Part shown: positions 1-8,489 of the stretch, piece by piece | Layout of the letters: every line of letters begins with the position of its first letter | How positions within the stretch are numbered: the first letter of the stretch is position 1 | Assembly: GCA_023410295.1 (NCBI GenBank) | Contig: JAEYPY010000065.1 | Location: 1 to 15,584, forward strand | Length of the DNA stretch: 15,584 nt | Reading direction: 5' to 3' | Source: Pseudomonadota bacterium | Lineage (GTDB): Bacteria > Pseudomonadota > Alphaproteobacteria > Caulobacterales > Aquidulcibacteraceae | Notes under the pieces: generated by a model | What the model saw: the letters and a program-made list of their open reading frames with translations, nothing else | What the model was told of the DNA's origin: nothing | The model's database searches: none | Made by a program: the position numbers and the translations under genes

Positions 1-172
1 TGCCGCGCCATCCATGCACGGCGGGGAAAAAAGTTTCCCGGAACTGCGGGCGAGAAAAAGATACTACCCAGACGGTTGGGGGCGAGAACGGCCCCAAGAT
101 TTGACCCACTACCCCCATCGCTCGTCCGTTCCCCGGAAGGGCCTTCCCAGCCTCATTCGGATCGCGCGAAGC

Positions 173-356
173 CTCCGAAAGAAATGAAAGCTTATTTCTC
201 CAAATTGCCAATCGCGCGCCCGCGCGATCGCGTAGGAGAGTTTCTAAATCTGCTTTCATTGCTTTCATTGCTTTCATTGCTTTCATGCTTTCGCGACCCT
301 TGAAAAATAAGGCCCGCAGGGCGAAAGCTGGAGCGAAGGGTGAAAGCTGGAACCTT
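173..356 (+). repeat. Structured repeat, copy 1 (9-bp word TGCTTTCAT)
   Basis: This aligns along most of its length with 419-585. The shared layout is a CTCCGAA start, TGCCAATCGCGCG, a strong GC hairpin, TTCTAAA, tandem 9-bp words, CCCTTGAAAAAYAAGGCCCGCA, then two more copies of the word core in inverted orientation and GCTGGAACCTT. In this copy the hairpin is ATCGCGCG (211-218) with CGCGCGAT (221-228). The word TGCTTTCAT occurs four times in a row (251-286), and its complement core GAAAGC appears at 186-191, 323-328 and 343-348. Strand of function is unknown. It could be a non-coding RNA or a DNA structure element; I do not recognise a named family. Confidence 0.7.
251..286 (+). repeat. Four perfect tandem copies of a 9-bp word
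   Basis: TGCTTTCAT is repeated four times without a mismatch (251-259, 260-268, 269-277, 278-286), followed by a partial copy GCTTTCG. At the matching place in the second repeat (495-521) the same 9-bp period is kept with different words: TGCCTCCGA, TGCCTCCGC and AGCTTTCGC. Copy number could vary by replication slippage. Confidence 0.85.
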
Positions 357-418
357 CCTCGCAGTCAAAATGGGCCCACTCTTCGACGCAGAACCCCTCG
401 AATTGTGAAAGCTGAGCT

Positions 419-585
419 CTCCGAAGGAAGCGAAACCTAACTTCCGCAAAGTGCCAATCGCGCGCCCGCAGGCGCGCGTAGAGAGATTCTAAAAGTGCCT
501 CCGATGCCTCCGCAGCTTTCGCAGCCCTTGAAAAACAAGGCCCGCATGGCGGAGGCTTTGCTCGAAGTGCGGAGGCTGGAACCTT
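419..585 (+). repeat. Structured repeat, copy 2 (9-bp word TGCCTCCGM)
   Basis: This is the diverged partner of 173-356, with the same order of blocks. The GC hairpin is kept but with other bases: CGCGCGCC at 459-466 pairs perfectly with GGCGCGCG at 471-478 around a CGCA tetraloop, whereas copy 1 pairs ATCGCGCG with CGCGCGAT. The tandem words are TGCCTCCGA and TGCCTCCGC (495-512) plus AGCTTTCGC. The downstream inverted words change with them, reading GCGGAGGC at about 549-556 and 569-576. The joint change of words and of both hairpin arms argues for conserved structure rather than for a coding sequence. Confidence 0.7.
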
Positions 586-785
586 CAAACGTGGCAAGAA
601 TGCGTCTTTTGCCCCGTCCAAAGCGCCCACGTCGTGAAGGCTGCGAAAGCTGCGATCCGCCTTCGGCGTCGGGGGGAGCGCGGGCGCCGTGCCCCTCGCG
701 GCCCTCGGCCATCGGAGACCACGCACGCCACTTGATCGCGCGCGTCGTTCGGCGGGGATCAAGGAAGCTCGATGAGAGCGATCGC

Positions 786-1163
786 CTAACGGGGACGCGG
801 GGGCCATGCCGGGATCGACACGCGCCGAGAACTGGCCCCATCCGCCCATGAGAAGTCCAAGCTCGTCGCGGTCGAGGAAAGCGTTATTTGCGCATCGTCT
901 CCGCCGATGTCCTTCCAACGCTTCTTCAGATCATCAAGCGTGCCGTGTAGCCGCTTGCAATCCACCGACACGATGCTTGTCCATCTGCCCGTGGCGAGCA
1001 CCGAAATCTCCATGTGCGGCGTCTCAACGCTGACACCATCTGGCGCAGGCTTGATTTCCGTCGTGCACGGGATCGAGCCCCGCGCCCCAGCGGGCACGCT
1101 CAAGCGTCCATACTTCGACGCGGCATCGCGAAGATCACCGAGCCGAAGGACGACTGAGTTCAC
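786..1163 (-). CDS. Small protein, possibly a single sliding-clamp (DnaN-like) domain, coupled to the MmeI-like gene
   Basis: A 125-residue protein with a GTG start inside GTGA, which also contains the TGA of the MmeI-like gene upstream; this overlap implies translational coupling. I do not recognise a named family with confidence. The layout resembles one domain of the bacterial DNA polymerase III beta clamp: an N-terminal helix (LGDLRDAASKYG), a strand pair around GVSVETPHMEISV, RWTSIVSVD followed by a helix and a DLKKRW helix, then the strands AQITLSS and LDFSW, ending in an I-P-x-W segment. Beta clamps have three such domains in about 370 residues, so this would be a lone domain. The call is made by pattern only. 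It could be an accessory or immunity-type partner of the restriction enzyme, or unrelated. The C-terminal dozen residues, rich in Arg and Pro, may be variable tail. Confidence 0.7.
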   Translation of the reverse strand: MNSVVLRLGDLRDAASKYGRLSVPAGARGSIPCTTEIKPAPDGVSVETPHMEISVLATGRWTSIVSVDCKRLHGTLDDLKKRWKDIGGDDAQITLSSTATSLDFSWADGASSRRVSIPAWPPRPR

Positions 1164-4005
1164 CGGCGCTTCTTCCGAGTCTGACGTGCTGTGGCCATCA
1201 AAGGTGCTGCCATAACCTCGTACATCGCGAAGAGGTGTTCAACGCGAGCCCGGTCGGATTCGAAAGGTTCGCGCCTATAAAGCCGATCTACCTCTCGATC
1301 GAGCGAGCGGTGCGCATCTCGCAAATCTAGGGGCATTGCGCTCTGATCGTACAGGTCTGCCAGCGTAGCACTCGAATGTGCGGTCCGCGCATCAAGTACT
1401 GCCTTCGCTTTCTCGCGCACAACTTGCTTCTGCCGCTCTTCGGCGTTGGGCCAGGGAAAGCAGTTGTACACAATGCCAATAGAATACTGAAAGTCGCTCT
1501 TAATACGCCCGCCGATGTAACGCAGCCATGCGACGTGCATTCTGGAAGTGAGCATCCCAAAATCCCACAAGTCCGCATCTTTCAGGAAGCGCAGCTTGTT
1601 GCTCGGAATGATTGGCGGCTCTAGCCAACCGATGGGCACATAGTCTCTAGTCTCCGAACTATTCTCGGGGACGGCTAGAAATGGTCGCTCCGGAATTACC
1701 GTGACATGAAATCGTGTCGGGGTATCCGCCAAGGATCGCGCTGACGAACCCGGCGGCCTGGGGTCTTCGTCTTGCTTCTTCTTGGAACTTCGCTCACCGC
1801 GCCGATACTCGCTGACGGCTCTTAGTCTTCCCCAACGAGCGGCAGGCGACGGAGTTGATCTGGCTCGACGCCTTGCAGTGCCAGTATCCAACGCCGTTTG
1901 CCGTTGATGTACTCCGTACCGCCAATGAATGGGCGTATGAAGGGGGCCGCCTCGGGTTCGCGCGCGACGAATTGCTCTCGATCATCATCATCATCAAAAA
2001 TTAGATACCCGCCATCGATGGGTTTCGATCCGATGATCATTGGCCTTGCGCCACCCAACGGCCTACTCACTTCGCGAACAACTAGATGCCTGTCTCTCAA
2101 CCGGCTCGCGTCAAACAAGTAAGGCGAAAGCGCCGAATGAACGCTTTCCACGGGATCACCCTTTATATCGGAGTAGGAAAAGAGCCGTTTGGATTCGGGT
2201 TCGTCCTCCGTCCGGCACAACCCCAACACAACCACATGAACATGCGCTCTACCGCGCGCCTCGCTTTCCCACGCAAACGTCCGATGCGCAAAAGCAATCT
2301 CGAGGTGACAGCGATCAAACAGAACGGGCCATAGCTGCGCGACTTGCTCCCCCTGCGTGATCGAATTTGTGGCCACGAACCCAATGCGCGCATTGCCTTC
2401 CTGAACATACACACCCGCTTTGATGAACCACGCGGCAACATAATCGAGGGTGCCTCCCGAACCTCCCAGATTCGCAATACGTCGTACTTGCTCACGCTGC
2501 TCAGGGCTCTGCATCTTCGCGCCGACGAATGGCGGATTGCCGAACAAATAACTGCACCGGTCCGCAGGTAAAACGCGGCCCCAATCATACTCCAAGGCAT
2601 CAGCGTGAACGATATGAGGCGATTGGCGAAGCGGAATACGCGCGTAATTCTCACCGAACTCCAATGAGAGGCGCACATTGGCGATGTGATCCATCATCCA
2701 GAGCGCTACTTCAGCAATGCGGGCCGGAAACTCGCCCAACTCAATGCCATAGAATTGCTCGACCGAGAGCTTCGTCAACGACCCTACATCGAACTTGTGA
2801 TCGACGCGGGTGTATCCCGGTCGGTGGAATACGTCGGCGTAAAGCAACTTGAGGAGTTCGGTCTCGATCGTCCGCAATTCACGATAGGCAATCACGAGAA
2901 AATTGCCGCATCCGCACGCCGGATCGAAGAAGGTAAGGCCAGCAAGCTTCTCGTGAAAGGCGCGCAAGCGGGCATCGCGATCCCGCTTCAATCCTTTGAG
3001 ATGTTCAAATTCGGCGCGCAGTTCGTCCAGGAACAGCGGCTCGATCACTTTGAGAATACATCTCTCGTTCGTGTAGTGGGCACCTTCCTTGCGCCGCTCG
3101 TCCGGCGCCATGACGAATTGGAATAGCGAGCCAAAGATGGCCGGTGAAATGGCCTCCCATTTGAAGCCACATGCTTTGATGAGAAGGTCGCGCATGTCGC
3201 GATCAAATTGCGCAACCGGCAGGTGTTCCGCGAACAGATCGCCGTTCACATAGGGAAACTGCGCTAGATCAGTATCGAGGTTATTCTGCCTCTGATCCTC
3301 CGGCGTGTTCAGAACCTGAAAGAGACTGTGCAGCCACTGACCGGTATCGGCGCCGTCTTCGCTCGTCCGATTAATGATCAGGTCTTCCATGATCCCGCGC
3401 GGCTCGAAGATGCCGGTGTCGTCCGCGAAGAGACAGAAGAGCAGACGAACGAGCAGCCTCTCCAAGGCGTGGCCGCGATAGTTGGAGGCCTCCAACGCAT
3501 CGTGAAGCTCGCCCATGAGTTCGGCAGCTTCGATGTTGACGGGGTCTTGCTCCCTAAACGTCCGCTTTTCGACGCCCAGAATAAATCCGAACTTCTCGAC
3601 GTGCTTCGGAAGATCGACGAGCTTGAACTTGGTCTCTTCGCGCGTGTCGAGGTCCACCAATTCAAAAGTCTGAAAGTCGCAAAGCAGCACATAGCGCGGG
3701 AGGTCTTTCTCCACGATGCCCGGAAAGTAATCCAACGCTTGTTCACGGGCGCGCGCTAGGCTTTTGCCCGCGCTCTTCTGCTCAACAAGGAGCTTTCCCG
3801 GCCAGAACAAATCGATGGCGCCCGAAGCTCCGCCGTACTTCGTAACCGCGTGCTCGAAATACGCGACGCGACGGCGCTGGAGTCCGAAGACCTCGAAGAA
3901 CTCGTTGAAGAAGGTCTGCGCGTCGCTGCGTTCGCGCGTCGCGTCCGCGAACTCCCTTGCGAACTGCGCCGCCCGCGCCCTGATTTCGTTCCAGCTTAGA
4001 CGCAC
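1160..4005 (-). pseudogene. MmeI-like type IIL/IIG restriction-modification enzyme, broken by one frameshift
   Basis: One long chain that would cut and methylate DNA. Numbering is from the GTG at 4005, preferred because a GGGAG lies 6 bases upstream and the chain then begins RLSWNEIRARA; the frame stays open to a TTG at 4041. An N-terminal nuclease motif D65-x9-E75-Q-K77 has the spacing known for MmeI. The gamma-class N6-adenine methylase motifs follow: DPACGCGNF (about 361-369) and NPPF (490-493). The frame stops at 1822-1824, inside the C-terminal target-recognition region. The remainder continues in the -1 frame down to a stop at 1160 and carries family features such as LADTPTRFHV, a V-P-E-x-S-S-E-x-R-x-Y-V-P stretch and SRMHVAWLR. 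One inserted base near 1822-1836 would restore about 948 residues, close to MmeI's 919. No slippery heptamer is present, and the GGGG tract (1830-1833) is too short to be a convincing phase switch. It is either a real lesion or a sequencing error. Confidence 0.88.
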
Positions 4006-4177
4006 AACCCGCTCCCGAAGTCTCGCTCCATCAAGCTTCAACTTCCGCTCTGGTCAACCGATAGCTGGCGCGCCTCGGTCATTTCCATAGCTTACGCGAT
4101 GAACGATCGGGGTATTCTGGCGTGCTCCGCCGAACCCCGCTAGGTAGTGGATTTTGGACAGTCCGAAAGTGAGCGCA
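4006..4177. promoter_or_regulatory. Divergent intergenic region between the two restriction systems
   Basis: About 170 bases separate the preferred starts of the minus-strand MmeI-like gene and the plus-strand McrB-like gene, so promoters for both should lie here. No -35/-10 pair stands out. If the MmeI-like gene instead uses the TTG at 4041, or the McrB-like gene the TTG at 4154, the region shrinks to about 112 bases. Control proteins of the C type often seen beside restriction genes are not encoded here. Confidence 0.4.
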
Positions 4178-6490
4178 ATGAAGTCTCTCGACGCCGCAGC
4201 GGTGAGATCGGCCTATGAGGGCGAGTTCAGAACACGCCTTCAAGAGTCCTTCTGGCCAACATGGCGCACCAACTACATCGCCCACGTCGAACGCATCCAA
4301 GCGGCGACGGATGCCGAGTGGATGACGCCCGCTTTCCAAGAAACTCTTTGGGACAACGACTCGATCTCTGGCGTGGGGCCCGGCAGTTCGGTCACTGTCG
4401 CAGGCGCATACAAGAACAAAGCCCTGGCGCGAGCCCTCCGGGATGCTTTTCTCACCAACCCGCTGCCGACGCCAGAAGAACGCGGCCTCTTTCTGCAAAA
4501 GCTCTACGACGATACATTGGATCAAGTTCAGCAATACAACGACCGGCGTCCCAAAGCCCGGTTGACACGACTGCTTGCAGCTCTCTTTCCAACCGACATC
4601 TCTTGCATCCTCGGGCGCCGCCGATTTCACCAAGTGCTTCGCCTCCTGAATCTCCCGACAAGCAGAGCGGGGGTCATTGCGAGCCATCCGGTTCTTCGCG
4701 CCTATATCCAAAGCACTGTCGGCGAGGCAGCGTCTCTCGCCGAGCAAGTCGAACAATCCATCTTCACTTGGTTTCTTTGGGAGCGTTTCGTCGGCGGTGA
4801 CGCAGCCGAAGGCGCGATCGTAACCGGCGGGTCGTCAAAGCTGGCAACCAACATACCCATGCTCGCGCTAATGCCTGCCAACTCGCAGCGTCGCGGCCTC
4901 ACTCATGTCTCAGATAACATTCCGCTGCTCGTGGCGATCGTTCGCGAATGTGAGCAAGGCATCAGCCGCACCGATCTCGTCAACACCATCCAGCGTGAAG
5001 CGCCGCACCTTAAATCCGCCGGGAGCGCGAGCGGGATCATATCACAGGCCCAAGGCGGGCTCACGCTCATCAAGTTCAGCGACGGCGCATTCAAGCCCAC
5101 TGAACGCGGTCTCGAATTGCTGGCGTCGCCAGACCCGTCAGAAGTACTGCAACCGCTTCTCGTGGGCCGCGTATTCGGCATCGGGCATCTCTTGCTGGCT
5201 CTAAAGGAAAAACCCGAGGGTATGAATCAGAAGGAGCTGAGCGACTATCTGCTCACGCTCATGCCCAATCGGAAGAGCCAGTGGGCAAGCGCCGAACTGA
5301 TCCAATGGGTGCTAGCGACAAAGCTTGTGAAGCGCGACCGATACAAGATTGAATTGACCGAGGATGGGATCGGGTACGCCGAGGCGCTGCCAGAAGACTT
5401 TAGGGAGCGTTGGACATTAGCGGCACCTACCGAACTTGAAGACACTGCGGCTCCCTTGGGCGAGCCTTCGCCGCCCGAAGCAGTCTCGTGGACCAGGCCG
5501 ACATTCGATTTGGTTCGCAATCACCTCGACGGGCAGCCCTCGAAACTAATTCTTCCCGATGGCTTTCTCGCGCAATTGCACGCTGCTCTTCACGCATCTT
5601 CGCGAAAGCGCTTTGTGTTGCTCGCGGGGCTGTCTGGCACCGGTAAGACCTCGATCGCCCGCGCATACAGTCAAGCGTATTGCAGTGCGCTGGGCCTAAG
5701 TGATTGGCGTGATCGATACGCTCAGGTCGCCGTTCGGCCAGATTGGACGGACCCCAGCGGGCTGCTTGGATACGTCAACGCGATCACCGACCCACCATCG
5801 TTTCAGGGTGCAGAAGCGCTAAGGCTTATCTTGGCGGCAGATGCCGATCGCTCTCGCCCGTATTTCCTGTGCCTTGATGAGATGAACCTCGCCCGGGTGG
5901 AGCACTACTTTGCTCCATTCCTATCGGCGATGGAGGGAGATGCGGCTGATCTCGCGTTACACGGCCAAAGCGAAGCTATCGACAACGTTGATCCGCGCAT
6001 CGCATGGCCGACCAATCTCTTCATCTTCGGGACGGTCAATATGGACGAGTCCACTTATCCATTTTCGGATAAAGTGCTGGATCGGGCCTTCACCTTCGAG
6101 TTCTGGGATGTTGATCTGAAAAGTTGGGCTGACGCGAAGAAGGTATCTGGTGCGTCGGAGACGTTGCTCAACGAAGTGGCGTCGCTGCTACAATCTCTCT
6201 ACGACTGCCTCTATCCGGCGCGCAGACACTTTGGCTACCGGAGCGCCGACGAAATCCTGCATTACTGCGAAGCCTGCTCTGACACTCTGCCTCTTGCCGA
6301 AGCACTCGACAGCGCTGTCTTGATGAAAATCCTCCCCCGCGTACGAGGCGATGACTCCGGCTCACTCTCTGAAGCATTGACTAAGCTGCACGCAACGCTC
6401 TCTCGGGCCGCATTGCCGCGTTCAGTCGCCAAGGTCGTGCAGATGCAGGCCAGCTTGGACCGCATGGGACAGGCGCGGTTCTGGTCATGA
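4178..6490 (+). CDS. McrB-type AAA+ ATPase/GTPase of a McrBC-like type IV restriction system
   Basis: A 770-residue NTPase motor expected to drive a partner nuclease on modified DNA. The ATG at 4178 is preferred to an in-frame TTG at 4154. The AAA+ core sits in the C-terminal 40%: Walker A GLSGTGKT (484-491), Walker B LDEMNLA (D567, E568) followed by VEHYFAPFLSAMEG, and the McrB-like TVNMDES (N621) leading into a VLDRAF arginine motif (R636). The lid follows, ending near an F-W-S C-terminus. The first 430 residues contain no domain I can name. Residues about 245-405 look like two winged-helix units (LLVAIVRECEQGISRTDLV and HLLLALKEKPEGMNQKELS), as expected for a target-sensing module. The gene overlaps the nuclease gene by 4 bases (ATGA at 6487-6490), so both are made together. 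Specificity cannot be read from the sequence. Confidence 0.9.
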   Translation: MKSLDAAAVRSAYEGEFRTRLQESFWPTWRTNYIAHVERIQAATDAEWMTPAFQETLWDNDSISGVGPGSSVTVAGAYKNKALARALRDAFLTNPLPTPEERGLFLQKLYDDTLDQVQQYNDRRPKARLTRLLAALFPTDISCILGRRRFHQVLRLLNLPTSRAGVIASHPVLRAYIQSTVGEAASLAEQVEQSIFTWFLWERFVGGDAAEGAIVTGGSSKLATNIPMLALMPANSQRRGLTHVSDNIPLLVAIVRECEQGISRTDLVNTIQREAPHLKSAGSASGIISQAQGGLTLIKFSDGAFKPTERGLELLASPDPSEVLQPLLVGRVFGIGHLLLALKEKPEGMNQKELSDYLLTLMPNRKSQWASAELIQWVLATKLVKRDRYKIELTEDGIGYAEALPEDFRERWTLAAPTELEDTAAPLGEPSPPEAVSWTRPTFDLVRNHLDGQPSKLILPDGFLAQLHAALHASSRKRFVLLAGLSGTGKTSIARAYSQAYCSALGLSDWRDRYAQVAVRPDWTDPSGLLGYVNAITDPPSFQGAEALRLILAADADRSRPYFLCLDEMNLARVEHYFAPFLSAMEGDAADLALHGQSEAIDNVDPRIAWPTNLFIFGTVNMDESTYPFSDKVLDRAFTFEFWDVDLKSWADAKKVSGASETLLNEVASLLQSLYDCLYPARRHFGYRSADEILHYCEACSDTLPLAEALDSAVLMKILPRVRGDDSGSLSEALTKLHATLSRAALPRSVAKVVQMQASLDRMGQARFWS

Positions 6491-8055
6491 CCCTGCGGGT
6501 ATGGCGAGAAGCTTCGCGCGAGGAAATTGTGGGCTCGCCGATCCGCGTTAGCGAATACGAACCGATCATTATTGAACTGCGGACACCGCGAGACACCGAC
6601 ACGCGACCTGAGCTTTTGCTCGACGGCGAGGCCATCGGCGACCCGCTGCCATTGGCCCTTGATACGTCTGATCTCATCTGGCGTTGGCGCTTCTACAGTG
6701 AAAGTTGGTGCGGCAGGACCACGCTGACGCTGAGCAATGGTAACGCCCGGCAAGCGCTGGAAATCGCTGCCGTTCCAGCCGACAAAAAGCACTCAGAACA
6801 AGAGTACGCGCGCATGCTCGACCGCGTGCTCGCATACGGCCCGACGCTTGCATTTGGCTTCGCGCCCGGACAGGCAGGCGTGTCAACGATCGTCGGGCCC
6901 ACGCCTCGGGCCACGCATCCCGCAGTAATCGATTACTTCCTAGGGGCGCTCTTGCAGCAACTGCGACGGGTGCTCGCTGATCCCATCCGCGAACAGCGAA
7001 GGTTCGAAATCTATTCCAGAATCTCCACGACTGAGCCTGTTTCGCCACGCACTTTGGCTTGGTTGGCGTCGCGTCCCAACCAGCTAGCGCGCCTTAAGTC
7101 GGGTGATTTGGCGGTGGACTGCCTTCAACACTTGCGGCGAGAGACCTACGATCACCCAGCCAACCGCTATGTCGTCACCTTGCTTCGACGGCTCCGTCGC
7201 TCTTTCGAAACCACCGCAGCGACGCTCGAAGACTTTTCCCACAAACAGCTCACTCATGACCTCGAACGGCAACGCGCGCGACACCTCGCTCTGCGAACAC
7301 GCGACGCTGAGCGCCGTGTAACAGAGGCGCTCAGACATCCTGTGTTGGAAGGGCTAGCACCAGGCGAGATGACGGAGGGGGTTGCGCAGGTCTTTTCGGA
7401 TCATCCCGCTTACGCCCGCTTTTGCAAACTGGCCTCTCGACTCCTCGATTCCGGACTGACTCTAGAAGACGACGGCGACTTGGCGTCGAGCCTCCGCAGA
7501 ACGTGGGATTTGTTCGAACTTTATAGCCTCTATCGAACAATGGAGGCGTTGGAATTGACGCTTGGCCCCGATTGGACGGTGAAACGCGAGCCGTTGCATC
7601 ATCACGTCCTCACTACACCCAAAGAAGGCCGCCTTTGGCAAGCCAAGCACTCTGATGGCCGACGATTGGCGTTGCATTTTCAAGAGCACTTCGGTGGCGC
7701 GCAATTCGGGCCGATGACAATCAGCACCGCGCGACGCCCCGACTTTGTCTTGGCCGTCTATCAGTCAAACGAACTTACAAGTTGGGTACTGCTCGATGCG
7801 AAATATCGTGTCGCTGAGAGGTCGATCGCAGAAGCATTAACGTCGATGCATGTCTATCGAGACAGTCTGCGCTGGTGCTGCAAAGTCTCCGGCACAGAAC
7901 ATGAGGCAAGCGCTGGCTATCTCCTCGTCCCAGCTATCGCACCTGAGTGCCAGCGATTTGCCGAGGCCGACTACATACGAAAGCGGCGGTTCGGAATTAT
8001 TTGCACGGAAGCGAACGAGCTTGGCGCGGTGCTGGCAGAAGCGTTGGGCGTTTGA
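6487..8055 (+). CDS. DUF2357/McrC-type PD-(D/E)XK nuclease
   Basis: A 522-residue nuclease subunit of the McrBC-like pair. A beta-rich N-terminal part (1-100) is followed by a helical middle with the hallmark YDHPANRYVV (221-230), the counterpart of the E-N-R-F-V segment found in DUF2357 proteins. RTWDLFELYSLYR (338-350) matches the family helix before the nuclease fold. The active site is visible as RPDFVL (D419) and WVLLDAKYR (D437-A-K439), which is D...D-x-K with typical spacing. The chain ends with a helix and a strand common to restriction-nuclease folds. The ATG lies in the ATGA shared with the ATPase gene, so expression is coupled. By analogy with McrC it should be recruited and activated by the ATPase. 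All catalytic residues appear present, so the pair looks functional. Confidence 0.88.
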   Translation: MTLRVWREASREEIVGSPIRVSEYEPIIIELRTPRDTDTRPELLLDGEAIGDPLPLALDTSDLIWRWRFYSESWCGRTTLTLSNGNARQALEIAAVPADKKHSEQEYARMLDRVLAYGPTLAFGFAPGQAGVSTIVGPTPRATHPAVIDYFLGALLQQLRRVLADPIREQRRFEIYSRISTTEPVSPRTLAWLASRPNQLARLKSGDLAVDCLQHLRRETYDHPANRYVVTLLRRLRRSFETTAATLEDFSHKQLTHDLERQRARHLALRTRDAERRVTEALRHPVLEGLAPGEMTEGVAQVFSDHPAYARFCKLASRLLDSGLTLEDDGDLASSLRRTWDLFELYSLYRTMEALELTLGPDWTVKREPLHHHVLTTPKEGRLWQAKHSDGRRLALHFQEHFGGAQFGPMTISTARRPDFVLAVYQSNELTSWVLLDAKYRVAERSIAEALTSMHVYRDSLRWCCKVSGTEHEASAGYLLVPAIAPECQRFAEADYIRKRRFGIICTEANELGAVLAEALGV

Positions 8056-8178
8056 TGTAGCGATTGCGTTTGACGCCAACGCACGAGATCGTCGAGAATG
8101 ACACTGTGCCGGAGTCAACTGGAGCGCTCGAAAGATTCCGGAGGCGTGGCGGCATGACTGGGCTAAAACAAACGGACC

Positions 8179-8340
8179 TCAGCCCCGGGTCAGATACTTA
8201 TAGTCACATCTAGGGCAACGGTTTCCGCGCTCAGCACACCGGCTACAATAGTTGGCGTTGCATTTCACGTTCGGACAGAAACAAAAAATCCGACCGCTGT
8301 CTTTTTTGCTCGCTCCGCACCCAGTGCAACGAATGTCCAT
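8179..8340 (-). CDS. 53-residue cysteine-rich zinc-finger protein, RING-like spacing
   Basis: A short protein with nine cysteines: C5-x2-C8, C20-x-C22, C27, C32-x2-C35 and C42-x2-C45. The second half, CNANYCSRCAERGNRCPRC (27-45), has the order of a RING or treble-clef finger, with the usual histidine position not filled. The remainder is basic, and the chain ends LTRG soon after the last pair. It probably binds two zinc ions and acts in protein or nucleic-acid binding; a ubiquitin-ligase role cannot be claimed. The start is well supported by GGGAGG at 8346-8351, five bases before the ATG. It is divergent from the J-domain gene (149 bases apart) and converges with the McrC-type nuclease gene (123 bases). 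It could be a partner or a regulator of the J-domain cassette. Confidence 0.8.
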   Translation of the reverse strand: MDIRCTGCGASKKDSGRIFCFCPNVKCNANYCSRCAERGNRCPRCDYKYLTRG

Positions 8341-8357
8341 CAGTGCCTCCCACTGGG
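8320..8357 (-). promoter_or_regulatory. Inverted repeats enclosing the RBS and start of the zinc-finger gene
   Basis: In mRNA sense the order is CCCAGTG (8357-8351), GGAGG (8350-8346), CACTG (8345-8341), ATG, 11 bases, CACTGGG (8326-8320). CAGTG can pair with the nearby CACTG, leaving the ribosome site in a 5-base loop. Alternatively the full CCCAGTG can pair over 7 bases with the downstream CACTGGG and enclose both RBS and start. The two pairings exclude each other. This could be translational self-control or a DNA operator; it is also short enough to be chance. Confidence 0.4.
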
Positions 8358-8489
8358 TTTGCTAATCCAGCTAGGAGAGTGGCTCGCCCTTTCTCCGAGC
8401 GCAACACAGTGACAAGGATTTGCCATTTGAGATAACGTCTGTACGTCAAAACACCGGGAAGTCGTATCATCGCGCTTAACACCATCAGT

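Larger units (their letters stand above)
1..785. other. Gene-poor stretch with two structured repeats
   Basis: No open frame here reads like a protein. The longer frames on both strands are low-complexity, rich in Arg, Pro and Ser, and run through the repeat units. The stretch contains two diverged repeat copies (173-356 and 419-585), and a short inverted repeat TTGGGG/CCCCAA at 76-81 and 92-97 with no T-run after it. After 585 more copies of the word GAAAGCTG/GAAGGCTG appear near 634-653. The downstream end abuts the stop codon of the clamp-like gene. I see no promoter I could defend. Confidence 0.6.

Noticed and set aside
251..286. CRISPR-like tandem repeat
   Set aside because: The unit is 9 bp, repeats back to back with no spacers, and no cas gene is nearby.
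283..918. 211-residue minus-strand frame over the repeats
   Set aside because: It is low-complexity, rich in Arg/Ala, runs through both structured repeats and overlaps the better-supported clamp-like gene in another frame. It has no recognisable domain.
495..1215. Plus-strand frames at 495-851 and 907-1215
   Set aside because: They mirror GC-rich repeats or the minus-strand clamp-like gene and lack ribosome sites and family features.
1822..1836. Programmed -1 ribosomal frameshift or phase-variable switch
   Set aside because: There is no X-XXY-YYZ heptamer in frame, and the only homopolymer is GGGG, which is short for slippage. A plain mutation or read error is simpler.
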